Shown: positions 15,236 to 23,916, counted from the stretch's first letter. The stretch: 36,775 nt of DNA from Streptosporangiaceae bacterium (GCA_030041275.1 JASHOE010000033.1:1-36775), one strand, 5' to 3'. Notes: generated from the letters alone by a model not told the origin. Program-made: numbers and translations.

Positions 15236-17101
15236 TCAGCCGCCCGACTGCAGGACCTGGAGCACGCTGGCCGCCTCCGGCGCGGCGAAGGAGGCGCCGT
15301 AACCGGCGTTCAGCACCAGGCAGCCAATCGCAACGTTGAGCGTGGGATCGAAGACAACCATCCAGCTATTCGGCTGCCCCTGGCCGCTCACATCCGCGGT
15401 GCCCGTCTTGCCGTAAACCGCGGAGTCCACGCCATCGAAGACCCCGGCCGCGGTGCCGCCGGACTGCGTGACAGCTCTCATCATCTGCCACAGGTACTGG
15501 TGCACGCTGGCAGGCAGGGGCGTGGCGGCGAGCTGCGGCTGCCCGGCGACGACGATCGGTTGCTTAAACGAACCCGTGTCCACGGTCGCGCCCACGGAGG
15601 CCATCGCCAGCGGGGAGGCCTCCAGCTGGCCTTGACCGAACAGTTCCTGAGCCAGTTCCCCGTTGTAGGCGGCGGATGGGATGGCGTAGTACGGCCCCCC
15701 AGGGCCGATGCCGATGTTCCACTGCTGGTTCAGGCCGTAGTACTTCCGTGCTGTCTGGGCGAGCGTCGTGGACCCGATGCTGGTGTACCAGCGGGCGAAT
15801 GCGTTGTTGCAGGAGGCGGCGAAGTCAACAAGGAATGGTGTGCTGGGCGGCTCGCTCTCGCCCTTGTCGTTCTTGAAGGTGTCGCCGTTGATCACGAGCT
15901 GCTGCGGGCATTCGACCGGCTGACTCGGGGAGCTCACCAGGCCGGAGGTGAACAGAGCGGTCGATGTTATGATCTTGTTCGTCGACCCTGGGGCCACGCG
16001 CGCGGTGAGCGCGAAGTCGTTGGCCCCGTCGTTGTTAGCGACCGCCAGGATGTCCCCGGTGCTGGGCTGCAGAACCACCATGGAACTGTCGGCCTGAGCT
16101 TGCACTGCCGACTCGGCGGCCGCTTCCACCCGCGGATCGATCGTGGTCTTGACCACGCCGGTCGCCACCGGATGGCTGAGCACCAAAGCGGTGCTGGTGA
16201 CGGGCGTACTCCCACGGACGAGTTCTACCTCGACCCCTGGGGTGCCCTGCCCCGCGGGTGCGCTGGTTTTCAGCGCGGCGGCGATGTTATCGATCCCAGG
16301 GTCACCCGAGTCCTGGAGGTTGTTTCCTGCGGCATCAACGACCTCGGCGGCACCCGGCGGGATCGCAACACTGATGACCTTCTCGCGCGCGGTCAGGTTC
16401 GGTGCTACGAGCTCAGGGCTCCACCGGACCCACCACGCGCCGTTCTTGGCATAGGCGATGAGATGCGACACGTAGGACCAGGGGGCAGTGACCACCGAGC
16501 TCGACGTGGTCGCACTCGAGTTGCCCGCCGCGGGCTGCGCCGATGCTGGCGAACCCGGGGCCGCGGGCAGCCCGACCGTGGCGGCCACTGAGAACGCCAC
16601 GGCCCCGTGCGCAGTCGTGCTCTGCACCGCCAGGCGCAGAGCGCGAAGGTGCAGCCCGTCGTCGTAAGAGGTCAGCGCCGTCGCAGCCGCTGCCGGGTGA
16701 TCCGTGTAGCCCGCCGCAGTCCGGATGTGGCCGTCCTGCCAGGCAGTCAGGAATGCCGCGGCGGTCTGGCGCGCGGCTTGGGCCGGCTGGGTGGCGGTGG
16801 GGTGGAAACCGGGCGTGGCCTTACGGGAGCCGAGGACGCCAGTGAGGATCAAAGCGACGACCAGGCCGACCACACCCGCCGCGCCGATCCCGCCTGTGAC
16901 CACGAGCTTCCGTCGCGAACGAGGCGGCGATATCTGGGTGCTCTGCATGCTCTCGGGCTGGTCACGCCACCAGCCCGGCTCGTCCCAGGCCGGCGATTCG
17001 TCGCGCTGTCGAGGCATCCAGAACGGCGTCTGCTCCGCAGGAGGCTGCTCCGGCCACTGGGACCGGCCGTTTGCCTCGTGTTTCCCGCCTCCCCCGCTCA
17101 T
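15236..17101 (-). CDS. Class B penicillin-binding protein with NTF2-like N-domain (paralogue 2)
   Basis: 621 residues from the ATG at 17101, which has AGGAAAGGA upstream; the longer frame to 17179 has no ribosome site. Layout as in paralogue 1: polar tail, membrane helix (about 65-90), NTF2-like domain with an extra Ser/Ala-rich loop (around PASAQPAAGNSSATTSSS), short linker, transpeptidase. Motifs Ser373-T-N-K, Ser430-C-N and Lys565-T-G are intact. Long blocks of the transpeptidase domain are identical to paralogue 1 (for example AVTQSGGTAAGVFDGV), indicating duplication. It sits head to head with the amidohydrolase gene and its stop is one base before the chimera start. Confidence 0.85.
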   Translation of the reverse strand: MSGGGGKHEANGRSQWPEQPPAEQTPFWMPRQRDESPAWDEPGWWRDQPESMQSTQISPPRSRRKLVVTGGIGAAGVVGLVVALILTGVLGSRKATPGFHPTATQPAQAARQTAAAFLTAWQDGHIRTAAGYTDHPAAAATALTSYDDGLHLRALRLAVQSTTAHGAVAFSVAATVGLPAAPGSPASAQPAAGNSSATTSSSVVTAPWSYVSHLIAYAKNGAWWVRWSPELVAPNLTAREKVISVAIPPGAAEVVDAAGNNLQDSGDPGIDNIAAALKTSAPAGQGTPGVEVELVRGSTPVTSTALVLSHPVATGVVKTTIDPRVEAAAESAVQAQADSSMVVLQPSTGDILAVANNDGANDFALTARVAPGSTNKIITSTALFTSGLVSSPSQPVECPQQLVINGDTFKNDKGESEPPSTPFLVDFAASCNNAFARWYTSIGSTTLAQTARKYYGLNQQWNIGIGPGGPYYAIPSAAYNGELAQELFGQGQLEASPLAMASVGATVDTGSFKQPIVVAGQPQLAATPLPASVHQYLWQMMRAVTQSGGTAAGVFDGVDSAVYGKTGTADVSGQGQPNSWMVVFDPTLNVAIGCLVLNAGYGASFAAPEAASVLQVLQSGG

Positions 17102-17259
17102 GCGATTCCTTTCCTCACCCGCTCGGCAGGATAAGCGATGACCGGAAGTAAAGCTCGCAAAGTCGCTCAAGCCGCACACGTTCCAAGATCACGGACCAGA
17201 ATGCATGAGACGCGGCACCACGTCAGCTGTGAAAGGCCCAGCTCTGGCAGGAGGCAGAT

Positions 17260-18492
17260 GTGATCAGCTTTCGGCACGCCACGGTCTTGCCCTGCACGGG
17301 AGCCGATCCTGTCGAGAATGCAACCGTGGTGGTCGACGGGAGCGTTATCCAGGACGTTCTGGCCAGCGCGCAGGGCGCCGCCAGAGCGCCCGGTGAGGTC
17401 GTCGACTGCCGCGGCCTGACGTTGATGCCCGGCCTGATCGACGCCCACGTGCATGTCTGCGCACTCGGCGTGGACCTGAGCGCCCAGCGCCGGGCCTACC
17501 CGACAAGTCTCATGGCCTATGCAGTCGGGAAGACGATCAAGGAAACCCTGGACCAGGGCTTCACCACCATTCGTGACGCGGGCGGCGCCGACTGGGGCAT
17601 GAAGGAGGCGGTCGATCGTGGCCTGATCCCAGGGCCGCGGATGTTCGTGAGCGGTCACCCGCTGAGCCAGAGTGGCGGGCATGGTGACTCAAGAACGAGA
17701 GCCGAGCACTACGCAGGATGCGATTGCGGCGCGGCTATCGGGATGGTGCCCAACATCGCTGACGGCGTCGATGAAGTGCGCCGGGCGGTCCGCACGCAAC
17801 TACGCCGGGGCGCGGACCAGATCAAGGTTATGGCGGGCGGCGGTGTCGCCTCGCCGACCGACCGACTCGAGTCCATGCAGTATCAGGCCGACGAGCTGAG
17901 CGCGGCAGTCGCCGAAGCTCAGGCGGCCGGGACATATGTCCTTGCGCACGCTTACACCCCCGAGGCTATCCGTGCCGCTGTCCAGGCCGGCGTTCGGTCT
18001 ATCGAGCACGGGAACTTTCTCGACGATGCGACTGCGGAGCTTATGGCTGCCCATGGGACATTCCTGGTGCCAACGTTCGTGACCTACGAGAAGCTGCATG
18101 AGTACGGTCGTGAGGGCGGCCTGACTGCAGCCCAGCTGGCAAAGCTCGACCTCGTGCTCGGCAGCGGGCTTGACGGGCTGCGCCGGGCGCACAAGGCGGG
18201 AGTCCGAATCGGCTCCGGCTCCGATCTTCTCGGGGAACTGGCGGCGCATAAGACTCGCGAGTTGGCTATCAAGGCGTCGGTGATAGGCGCGCACGCTACC
18301 CTCATCGCGACGACCAGGACGAATGCTGAGCTGATCGGGATCGCTGACGAGGTGGGCACCATCGAGCCGGGCAAGCGAGCCGACCTGCTCGTCGTTGCCG
18401 GTGATCCGCTGGCCGACGTCGGAGTACTGCAAGATCGGAACAACCTCGTCGCCATCATGAAGGCCGGCGAGTTCTACAAGCACCGCATCTGA
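17260..18492 (+). CDS. Metal-dependent amidohydrolase (imidazolonepropionase/prolidase-like)
   Basis: 410 residues from a GTG with AGGAGG upstream. Complete amidohydrolase metal site: PGLIDAHVH with His63 and His65, Lys189 in QIKVMAGGG, His230 in LAHAYT, His250 in SIEHGN and Asp322 in GSGSDLL. The N- and C-terminal strands (1-55 and about 365-410, ending GTIEPGKRADLLVVAGDPL) form the accessory beta-sandwich. The group includes carnosine/Xaa-Pro-type dipeptidases, organophosphate-degrading enzymes and imidazolonepropionase-like hydrolases; the substrate is open. No signal peptide, so cytoplasmic. Transcribed away from the PBP gene. Confidence 0.85.
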   Translation: MISFRHATVLPCTGADPVENATVVVDGSVIQDVLASAQGAARAPGEVVDCRGLTLMPGLIDAHVHVCALGVDLSAQRRAYPTSLMAYAVGKTIKETLDQGFTTIRDAGGADWGMKEAVDRGLIPGPRMFVSGHPLSQSGGHGDSRTRAEHYAGCDCGAAIGMVPNIADGVDEVRRAVRTQLRRGADQIKVMAGGGVASPTDRLESMQYQADELSAAVAEAQAAGTYVLAHAYTPEAIRAAVQAGVRSIEHGNFLDDATAELMAAHGTFLVPTFVTYEKLHEYGREGGLTAAQLAKLDLVLGSGLDGLRRAHKAGVRIGSGSDLLGELAAHKTRELAIKASVIGAHATLIATTRTNAELIGIADEVGTIEPGKRADLLVVAGDPLADVGVLQDRNNLVAIMKAGEFYKHRI

Positions 18493-18588
18493 GCGGGTAC
18501 AGGACTCTCGGACGAGGTAGCCGTTGAGCCCGGTCACGGCGCGGTGCTTGCGAAACATGGTTAACAGCCCGATGGCCGCGACGTGGAC

Positions 18589-19035
18589 TCAGGCCTGCAG
18601 GCCATCCCACGACCAGCGCGGAATGGTCAGGCCCGCGGGCACGTCATCAGCGGACTCGTGGTAACGCGCCATCGTCGTGGTGGTGGCCCACGCAAAATAG
18701 TCGCGCAGCACGTGCCGGAGCGGCTCGTCCGTCAGGCCGACATCCTCCAGAGCCTGTTCGAAGCAGGCGATGGCCCGCCGGTCCATCTCATCATGGGCGC
18801 CGTTGCCACTGTGGATACGCACCACCGCAGTTTCGTCGCCGTAGCGATCGGAGTAGGCGGTCGGCCCGCCAAGGGCCTCAGCCCAGTACGCCGCCAGGCG
18901 CTCGCCGTGGTCAGGCCGGTACCCATGACTGAATGCGTGACTGACTTCCTCGTCGGCCAGCACCCGGGCGTGCCAGGCATCGGCCAAGCGGACCAGGCCG
19001 TTCGCGCCCCCCGCCGCCTCATAGACGCTTTGCAT
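18589..19035 (-). CDS. Group II truncated haemoglobin (GlbO-like)
   Basis: 148 residues. YEAAGGANGLVRLADAWHARVLAD, the SHAFSHGYRPDHGERLAAYWAEALGG block (haem-pocket region with the proximal His) and YFAWATTTTMARY near the end are diagnostic of actinobacterial group II truncated haemoglobins. They bind O2, NO or other ligands and are linked to NO or peroxide detoxification and electron transfer. The ATG follows directly on the TAG stop of the MOSC gene (TAGATG, no gap), so translation is coupled. Full length for the family. Confidence 0.85.
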   Translation of the reverse strand: MQSVYEAAGGANGLVRLADAWHARVLADEEVSHAFSHGYRPDHGERLAAYWAEALGGPTAYSDRYGDETAVVRIHSGNGAHDEMDRRAIACFEQALEDVGLTDEPLRHVLRDYFAWATTTTMARYHESADDVPAGLTIPRWSWDGLQA

Positions 19036-19488
19036 CTATCCAGGATGCTCCAGCACCACCGGATCGCCCACCGCAACGCGGCCGATTCCCACGGTCGAGC
19101 CGTAGACTCCGAGCTCCGCATCGCGGTCCTGCGCGATGGCGCGCAGGACCGCTGGATTCCGCAGCAGCGTGACCGGGTCGATCGTGACCATGACGCAGCG
19201 CTGGTCGCGCTGGTCAACCCGCATCCTCGGGTCGCCGATCTGCAGGACCCGGCCGACCCATCCGTCCTCTGGGAAGTCGCCGCGGCGGGCATCCACGAGC
19301 AGGTTGGCGCGGAACCGCTCCGGCGCAAGGCCGGTGCCGACAAGCCGGCCAAGGCCCGCCAGGGTTTCGGACTGATCCGTCGCAGCGCCTCTCGACGCCG
19401 TCAGCATCCCATGGCTCGACTCAGTCCTGCCAGGACGCGAGCTAGCGGGCGGCCGACCGGGTCCGGCAGCAGCACCCACCGCGCGCAT
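19036..19488 (-). CDS. MOSC-domain protein, probably missing its N-terminal domain
   Basis: About 150 residues at most; the start is uncertain. From PERFRANLLVDARRGDFPED, through GWVGRVLQIG, DQRCVMVTIDP and LGVYGSTVGIGRVAVGDPVV, it is the molybdenum-cofactor-binding core of a MOSC protein. The C of DQRCVMV fits the conserved Mo-ligating cysteine. Proteins of this type usually carry a further 110-130-residue MOSC_N beta-barrel; here only a short, compositionally odd leader precedes the core, and I cannot find the missing domain in any frame to 19563. It may be a headless remnant, kept because the haemoglobin gene is coupled to it, or a minimal MOSC protein. Confidence 0.65.
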   Translation of the reverse strand: MRAVGAAAGPGRPPASSRPGRTESSHGMLTASRGAATDQSETLAGLGRLVGTGLAPERFRANLLVDARRGDFPEDGWVGRVLQIGDPRMRVDQRDQRCVMVTIDPVTLLRNPAVLRAIAQDRDAELGVYGSTVGIGRVAVGDPVVLEHPG

Positions 19489-19563
19489 CCAGGCTGGGAC
19501 TCAGTCAGGCATTCGTCACACGGGTGCCGGAGACCGCCGGCGCGGCCGCTAGGTCGCACTGAA

Positions 19564-20097
19564 TCAGCGAATCGGCCTGTTGTTGGCTGCCAGCAGGTCG
19601 TGCCAAGCGTTGCCGGAGCGGGGGGCGTCCGGGTATTGCTGCCCCAGCACCCGATGGCACAAATCCGCCGGTGGCGTGAAGGCCACCCCGAGACCGCTCA
19701 GGGCATCGTCGGTGTGGACGAGAAGTTCAACCGAGGCCCGGCCCACGAAGTCAGCAGCGCTCGACGGCCCGGTGACGTGGAACGCGCGCACGTCAGGCGG
19801 CGTGATCGTCGCGACCGCCGCGAGGCCCGTTGCTATCGGGACGACGGAGTCGATGACTTCTTCGTTGGTCACGTCCCGCCAGCGCTGCACGGCAAAGGCG
19901 ATGAAGTGCTCGCACCGGCTGGCCAGGTACAGGGTGTACTTGGCGGGAGCGCCGATCATGTGCGAGATCGTCCGCTCGACGTCCCACTCGAGTGGACCAG
20001 CCCGCACCGACCAGTCGCGGTCGACGACCGGCCGCAGCGCGGCCTCGACGACTGACGCTGCGGCGATGACGTCATCCGGCGCGAACGTTTCCGGCAC
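19564..20097 (-). CDS. Maleylpyruvate isomerase N-domain/DinB-like protein
   Basis: 177 residues. WSVRAGPLEWDVERTISHMIGAPAKYTLYLASR near the N-terminus is the typical first half of mycothiol-dependent maleylpyruvate isomerase-type four-helix bundles (TIGR03083/DinB superfamily): a W.....LEWD..RT..H motif with the metal-binding His, and later SVELLVHTDD carrying another possible ligand His. Such proteins are metal-dependent thiol (often mycothiol) transferases; the substrate is not predictable. The gene is 75 bases upstream of the MOSC reading frame on the same strand, so the three genes may form an operon. Confidence 0.7.
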   Translation of the reverse strand: MPETFAPDDVIAAASVVEAALRPVVDRDWSVRAGPLEWDVERTISHMIGAPAKYTLYLASRCEHFIAFAVQRWRDVTNEEVIDSVVPIATGLAAVATITPPDVRAFHVTGPSSAADFVGRASVELLVHTDDALSGLGVAFTPPADLCHRVLGQQYPDAPRSGNAWHDLLAANNRPIR

Positions 20098-20564
20098 GCG
20101 TCATGGTAACTCCGACGTTTCGTGCGCAGGTCCTAGTTGGCCGCGCCGCGCGGCTGCCGGGACCTAGCCGCGAGCGCGGTCAGGATCCCGAGGAAACCGG
20201 CCAAGAACACGTTCTTCCGTCATTTCGCAGCCAAGCCCGAAGTGCCAGTCGACGGGGCGGACACACTCAGCGGCTCGGGCTGCAGCGCGCACGCAGCCAC
20301 CGGCAGGCACGCCAGGCCGGCGTCTTGCTCCTGCGGGCCATGCAGTCGGTGGGCACCAGAGCCGCAAATTTCAAGCGTGCGATGTTTCGCAGCTAAGCGC
20401 CTCGGGAAGGGTTGCTTTTTCCACGCTGCCTCGATGCTTCGAAAGCGTTACGCTGAAAGTGAAACACGGCCAGGTGGTGTCCCGATTACCTGACGAGATC
20501 AAACCTTTCTGGCCTTCTTGCCGTGTCTGGCATTAAGCAGCCGCGGCGCACACTGGGGTGTTCG
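20098..20564. other. 467-base region without a clear gene; possible membrane-protein tail
   Basis: Divergent region between the DinB-like gene and the small Cys protein. On the minus strand, 20210-20133 reads VFLAGFLGILTALAARSRQP and ends a few residues later at TAG: one hydrophobic helix with good codon bias, preceded in frame by a TGA. It could be the tail of a lost membrane protein or a 25-residue peptide from the GTG at 20210. The segment 20240-20520 is A/T-richer, with no coding bias, and probably carries promoters; I could not define one. Confidence 0.3.
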
Positions 20565-20963
20565 ATGTCCGACGAGATTCCCGTAGACACAGGATCTGCC
20601 GACCCGGGTACCGAATTGCGCGAGGCCGCCAGCGCGGTCCGCGAACGGTATAAGCCGGGATCCCCCGCGTACGGGTTCTGGCGGGTGATCGCCGGGAGCT
20701 GGGAGCGGTGGGCCCAGCGATCCGAACAGGAGGTCGAGCTGTCCTCGGTGGCCAAGGCCGAACTTCAGACGGCGCTGGTCGAAGCTCGTGAGTATCTGAA
20801 AATGCGGGACACCGGTGACGAGTGGATTGTCGCCGCAGGTGCGCTGTCCTGTGCAGCGTGCGGGCATGTGTTTATCACGAAAGGTGACCAGAATGTGCCC
20901 GCGACGGAACTGTCTGGACGGCTGCTGTCCCACGTGTGCGACCCGGACGCGCTGACTGAATAG
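20565..20963 (+). CDS. Small hypothetical protein with a Cys-pair near the C-terminus
   Basis: 132 residues from the ATG at 20565 (GGGG 6 bases upstream); a GTG at 20523 would add 14 residues. The N-terminal half is charged and helical (TELREAASAVRERY, LQTALVEAREYLKM), with a PGSPAYGFWRVIAGSWERW segment in between. The C-terminal part has CAACGHVF and a later SHVCDP, which together could bind one zinc ion. I do not recognise the family. It is flanked by long intergenic regions, so it is probably monocistronic. Confidence 0.6.
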   Translation: MSDEIPVDTGSADPGTELREAASAVRERYKPGSPAYGFWRVIAGSWERWAQRSEQEVELSSVAKAELQTALVEAREYLKMRDTGDEWIVAAGALSCAACGHVFITKGDQNVPATELSGRLLSHVCDPDALTE

Positions 20964-21102
20964 CGCCGCAGGCGCAATTGCTGACTAGGGCCCAACAATG
21001 TCGTCCGGCGATATAACTGGCGTACCTCGAAACATCTGAACCACTCGGCACAGTGGCACCCCGGTTTGCCACCCGCCACACAAGGCCACTAGCGTCGGCA
21101 CG

Positions 21103-21813
21103 ATGAGCACCGCCGTCGTCACCGGTGCCAACAAAGGCATCGGGAAGCACATTGCCCGGCAGCTAGCGGATGCCGGATTCACCGTCTACGTCGGATCTCG
21201 CGACGCCGACCGCGGTCGGGCCGCGGTGGCAGCGATCGGAGAGATGGCCAGGCTGCTCCCGCTGGACGTGACCGACGCCGCGAGCGTGGCGGCTGCTGCG
21301 GGCCAGATCGATGCGCTGGACGTGCTCGTGAACAACGCCGGCATCGGCGATGACCCGCGCACTGCGCCGGAGGCAGACGCCGACAGCTTCCGGCGCATGT
21401 TCGAGACGAACGTCTTTGCCGTCGTCGCCGTGACGAACGCCTTCCTCCCCGCCCTGCGCCGGTCAGCGGCTCCGCGCATCGTCAACATCTCCAGCGGTAC
21501 CGGATCGCTGACGCGAAGCACCAGCCAGAGCCAGCAGTTCGCCTTCGGCGCTGGCGACGCCGCGGCATACCGGTCGTCCAAGACCGCTCTCAACGCGCTC
21601 ACCGTCTTCTACGCGCAGGCGCTGGCGGCCGAGGGCTTCAAGGTAAACGCGCTCGCGCCTGGCTTGCGCGCGACTGACCTCAATGCGCTGACCGCCGCCA
21701 GCGGCGGAGATCCCGCAGAGGCCGCCGCGGGCGCGGTGCGGCTCGCGCTGCTCCCCGATGACGGTCCGACGGCCGGCTTTTTCTCCTGGGACGGAACGCC
21801 GGTTCCCTGGTGA
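21103..21813 (+). CDS. Classical SDR-family oxidoreductase
   Basis: 236 residues. Cofactor loop TGANKGIG (7-14), DVTD (about 55), NNAG (about 77), catalytic Ser in VNISSGTG, and YRSSK supplying the Tyr and Lys. GSRDAD after strand 2, with the arginine, favours NADP(H). All catalytic residues are in place. The pattern with a GAGDAAAYRSSK insertion and the C-terminal 'PTAGFFSWDG' resembles SDRs related to carbonyl reductases, in which strand 'TAGFF.DG' closes the fold. Start ATG; a short, weak leader. Substrate unknown; its own transcript, convergent with the hydrolase gene. Confidence 0.85.
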   Translation: MSTAVVTGANKGIGKHIARQLADAGFTVYVGSRDADRGRAAVAAIGEMARLLPLDVTDAASVAAAAGQIDALDVLVNNAGIGDDPRTAPEADADSFRRMFETNVFAVVAVTNAFLPALRRSAAPRIVNISSGTGSLTRSTSQSQQFAFGAGDAAAYRSSKTALNALTVFYAQALAAEGFKVNALAPGLRATDLNALTAASGGDPAEAAAGAVRLALLPDDGPTAGFFSWDGTPVPW

Positions 21814-21864
21814 GGAGCCGCGCGCTGGCAGGGCAGCCGACCGGACTCGCGGGCCGATGCGCGA

Positions 21865-22557
21865 TCACGCTAGCTCCAGCAGCAGGTCGGACAGCTCCTC
21901 CGGGCGGTTGGCCGGGATCATGTGGTTGGTAGCTATCTCGCGGTAGCGCCAGGCTGCTGAGGACCGGACCCGATCGGCGGCCGCCCAGAACGCGCCCGGC
22001 TGCGCGTCGTCGGTCGCCTTGATGTACGTGCGGCCAAACGGGTAGGCCGCCAGCGGCTGCGGCAGCCAGACTGGCTCGGTGAAACAGCCGACCGGGTGCG
22101 GCGTGCGGCGCGGGCCCGAGAACGCCGCTTCCGCGGGGTCCTCGTACTCGCGCGGCCGCGGCGGTACGAGCCACTGCTCGCCAGGGCCCAGCATCCGGCC
22201 GCCGGGTTGCCCCGTCAGGTCGTAGAGAGACTGGCCGTCATCGGGCAGGAACGCGTCGAGGTAGACCAGGTGCCGGACGCGATCGGCGATGTGGCCGACA
22301 GTCCCCGTGACCACCATCCCGCCATAGGAGTAACCGAGTAGCACGAGGTTAGTCAGATCGTGATACCAGACGAGGTTGACGACGTCCTGGACGTGCGTCG
22401 ACAGGTTCACTTGCGGGCTGGCGAGATGAGATCGCTCGCCGATGCCGGTCAGCGCCGGCGTGAAGACGTCATGTCCCTTCGCGGCGAGCAGCGGCCGAAC
22501 CTTGCGGAACCCGTGCGCGCCACCCCATGCGCCGTGCACCAGAACGTACGTGGTCAA
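21865..22557 (-). CDS. Alpha/beta-hydrolase (EstC/salicylate esterase-like)
   Basis: 230 residues. TTYVLVHGAWGGAHGFRKV is the oxyanion-hole opening, GYSYGG the nucleophile elbow (Ser at about residue 96), and TNHMIPANRPEEL carries the catalytic His. The layout, including GIGERSHL..P.VNLSTHVQDV, is that of the small EstC-like esterases related to plant methylesterases. Its TTG start overlaps the stop of the RraA-like gene (TTGA), so the pair is translationally coupled and may act in the same catabolic pathway. Cytoplasmic. Confidence 0.85.
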   Translation of the reverse strand: MTTYVLVHGAWGGAHGFRKVRPLLAAKGHDVFTPALTGIGERSHLASPQVNLSTHVQDVVNLVWYHDLTNLVLLGYSYGGMVVTGTVGHIADRVRHLVYLDAFLPDDGQSLYDLTGQPGGRMLGPGEQWLVPPRPREYEDPAEAAFSGPRRTPHPVGCFTEPVWLPQPLAAYPFGRTYIKATDDAQPGAFWAAADRVRSSAAWRYREIATNHMIPANRPEELSDLLLELA

Positions 22558-23204
22558 TCCGTGCTCCCTGCACTCGGTGAGTCATATCCGTTCGCCGCGA
22601 GAATCCGGCTGATCCGAGCGCGATGAGCCGTCTCCCACGCGTCCAGAGTCTGCCCCGCGTCGTCGGCCAGCCTGCGCTGGCCGCCGGCGAGCACCTCCGC
22701 CTGGAGCGCCGCGGGAACTACCATGACGCCATCGTCGTCGCCGACGACGATGTCGCCAGGATGGACGACAACGCCGCCGCAGCGCACGGGCGTGTTGAGC
22801 GGCCCGACGGCCGCCTTCGTCCCCGCAACCGGGACGACTCCTTTGGCGAATACCGGAAAGCCGCTCTCCCTGACCTCAGCCAGGTCGCGAATGACGCCAT
22901 CCGCGACGATGGCTGCGAGGCCCCGGCGCTGAGCGACAGCACAGACGTTTCCGCCGGCGAGTGCGTAGTCGACATCACCAGCTTCGACGACCAGGACCGA
23001 ACCCGGCGCGGCCCGGTAGATCGCCGCGTGCAGCATGAGGTTGTCACCCGGCGGGCATGTCACGGTGAACGCCGGGCCGGCCGCTCGCGCGATCGGCGAC
23101 CACAGCGGGCGGACGCCGACAGCCATGAAGTGCTCACGGCCCAGGATGTCGGCCAGAACGGTGGTAGGAATCTCGGCAAACCCTGGGATCTCGGCCATCG
23201 TCAT
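22554..23204 (-). CDS. RraA-like / 4-hydroxy-4-methyl-2-oxoglutarate aldolase family protein
   Basis: Up to 216 residues; the second ATG (23198) has better spacing from GGAGAGG than the first. Landmarks: AGPAFTVTCPPGDNLMLHAAIY (substrate-loop region), GLAAIVADGVIRDLAEVRESGFPVFAKG (the catalytic G.I.D... R.. Asp/Arg motif), and VHPGDIVVGDDDGVMVVP (metal/phosphate loop). True RraA inhibits RNase E, but most actinobacterial members with DG.IRD are Mg-dependent HMG/CHA aldolases or oxaloacetate decarboxylases, so I favour an aldolase. It is coupled to the esterase gene downstream, which fits degradation of an ester-bearing or aromatic compound. Confidence 0.8.
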   Translation of the reverse strand: MTMAEIPGFAEIPTTVLADILGREHFMAVGVRPLWSPIARAAGPAFTVTCPPGDNLMLHAAIYRAAPGSVLVVEAGDVDYALAGGNVCAVAQRRGLAAIVADGVIRDLAEVRESGFPVFAKGVVPVAGTKAAVGPLNTPVRCGGVVVHPGDIVVGDDDGVMVVPAALQAEVLAGGQRRLADDAGQTLDAWETAHRARISRILAANGYDSPSAGSTD

Positions 23205-23272
23205 CCTCTCCGGCGCCGGTGCGGTGGGGCGGTGCCGATCCCCCCATCATGCAGCGACGGTCGGCTGAGCGG

Positions 23273-23869
23273 TCATCCGCGGATAGCGGCGATAGCCGAG
23301 TAGATCCCCAGAGCGAGCAGGATGGTGCCGGCGATCCGGCTCACCCACGCCATCGGGATGATGCTCAGACTCTTGGCGCCGACGACGACGGCGACGCCGG
23401 CGGCGGCCCACAGTCCTAGCGTGGCGCCGGTGAACACCAGGGCAGGGTTGTACCGCGCGGCCAGGTTGGCAGTGGCGATCTGAGTGACGTCTCCCCACTC
23501 GGCGATGAAAATGACCGCGAACGCGGTGCCCGCCCCGCGCCACAGCGAAGCGCTCCGCGGCCAGTGCCCGCCGGCAGCTGCCTCATCACGACCTGGCTTC
23601 CGGAAGCTCGTGTAGCCGAGGTAGATCGCGCCGGCCACAAATAGCCCGGCCGTCACGGCGTTGACCACGTGGCCGGGCAACAGCGCCAGCAGCTGGCCAG
23701 CCGTGACGGCGATCGCCATCTGCACCGCGAATGCCGCTGCCGCGCCGGTCCAGACGATGCCTGCCGGGTAGCGCGTCGCGAGAACGAGCGAGGCGACCAT
23801 CGACTTATCCGGCAGCTCAGCCAGGAACATCACCGCGAATGCGATACCGATGACGGCCAGCTCGGACAC
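23273..23869 (-). CDS. TMEM165/GDT1 (UPF0016) family manganese exporter
   Basis: 198 residues and six predicted helices in two inverted halves. Each half has the family's acidic cation-binding motif: ELPDKS (18-23) in helix 1 and EWGDVTQ in helix 4. Bacterial members such as MneA/MntX export Mn2+, which agrees with the manganese riboswitch found just upstream. The first motif has Leu-Pro where the consensus has x-Gly, as is common in actinobacteria. The GTG start at 23869 has AAGGA 8 bases upstream. Located in the cytoplasmic membrane. Confidence 0.9.
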   Translation of the reverse strand: MSELAVIGIAFAVMFLAELPDKSMVASLVLATRYPAGIVWTGAAAAFAVQMAIAVTAGQLLALLPGHVVNAVTAGLFVAGAIYLGYTSFRKPGRDEAAAGGHWPRSASLWRGAGTAFAVIFIAEWGDVTQIATANLAARYNPALVFTGATLGLWAAAGVAVVVGAKSLSIIPMAWVSRIAGTILLALGIYSAIAAIRG

Positions 23870-23884
23870 CGGGCGAGTCCTTAT

Positions 23885-23914
23885 CTCAGGTCCGGCCCTG
23901 GGCTTCCGCCTGAG
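23885..23914 (-). promoter_or_regulatory. Hairpin next to the ribosome site of the Mn exporter gene
   Basis: On the minus strand CTCAGG (23914-23909) pairs with CCTGAG (23890-23885), with a 18-base G/C-rich loop. It ends 4 bases before the AAGGA ribosome site and may be part of the riboswitch expression platform. No U-run follows, so it is not a classical terminator. Confidence 0.4.
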
Positions 23915-23916
23915 GC

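Noticed and set aside
15110..16591. Long plus-strand open frame of 493 codons
   Set aside because: It is antisense to the PBP paralogue; the same shadow pattern appears opposite the other PBP. No family motif and poor third-position bias.
18583..20055. Plus-strand open frame of 490 codons
   Set aside because: Shadow running opposite three separate minus-strand genes (haemoglobin, MOSC, DinB-like); no homologue-like pattern.
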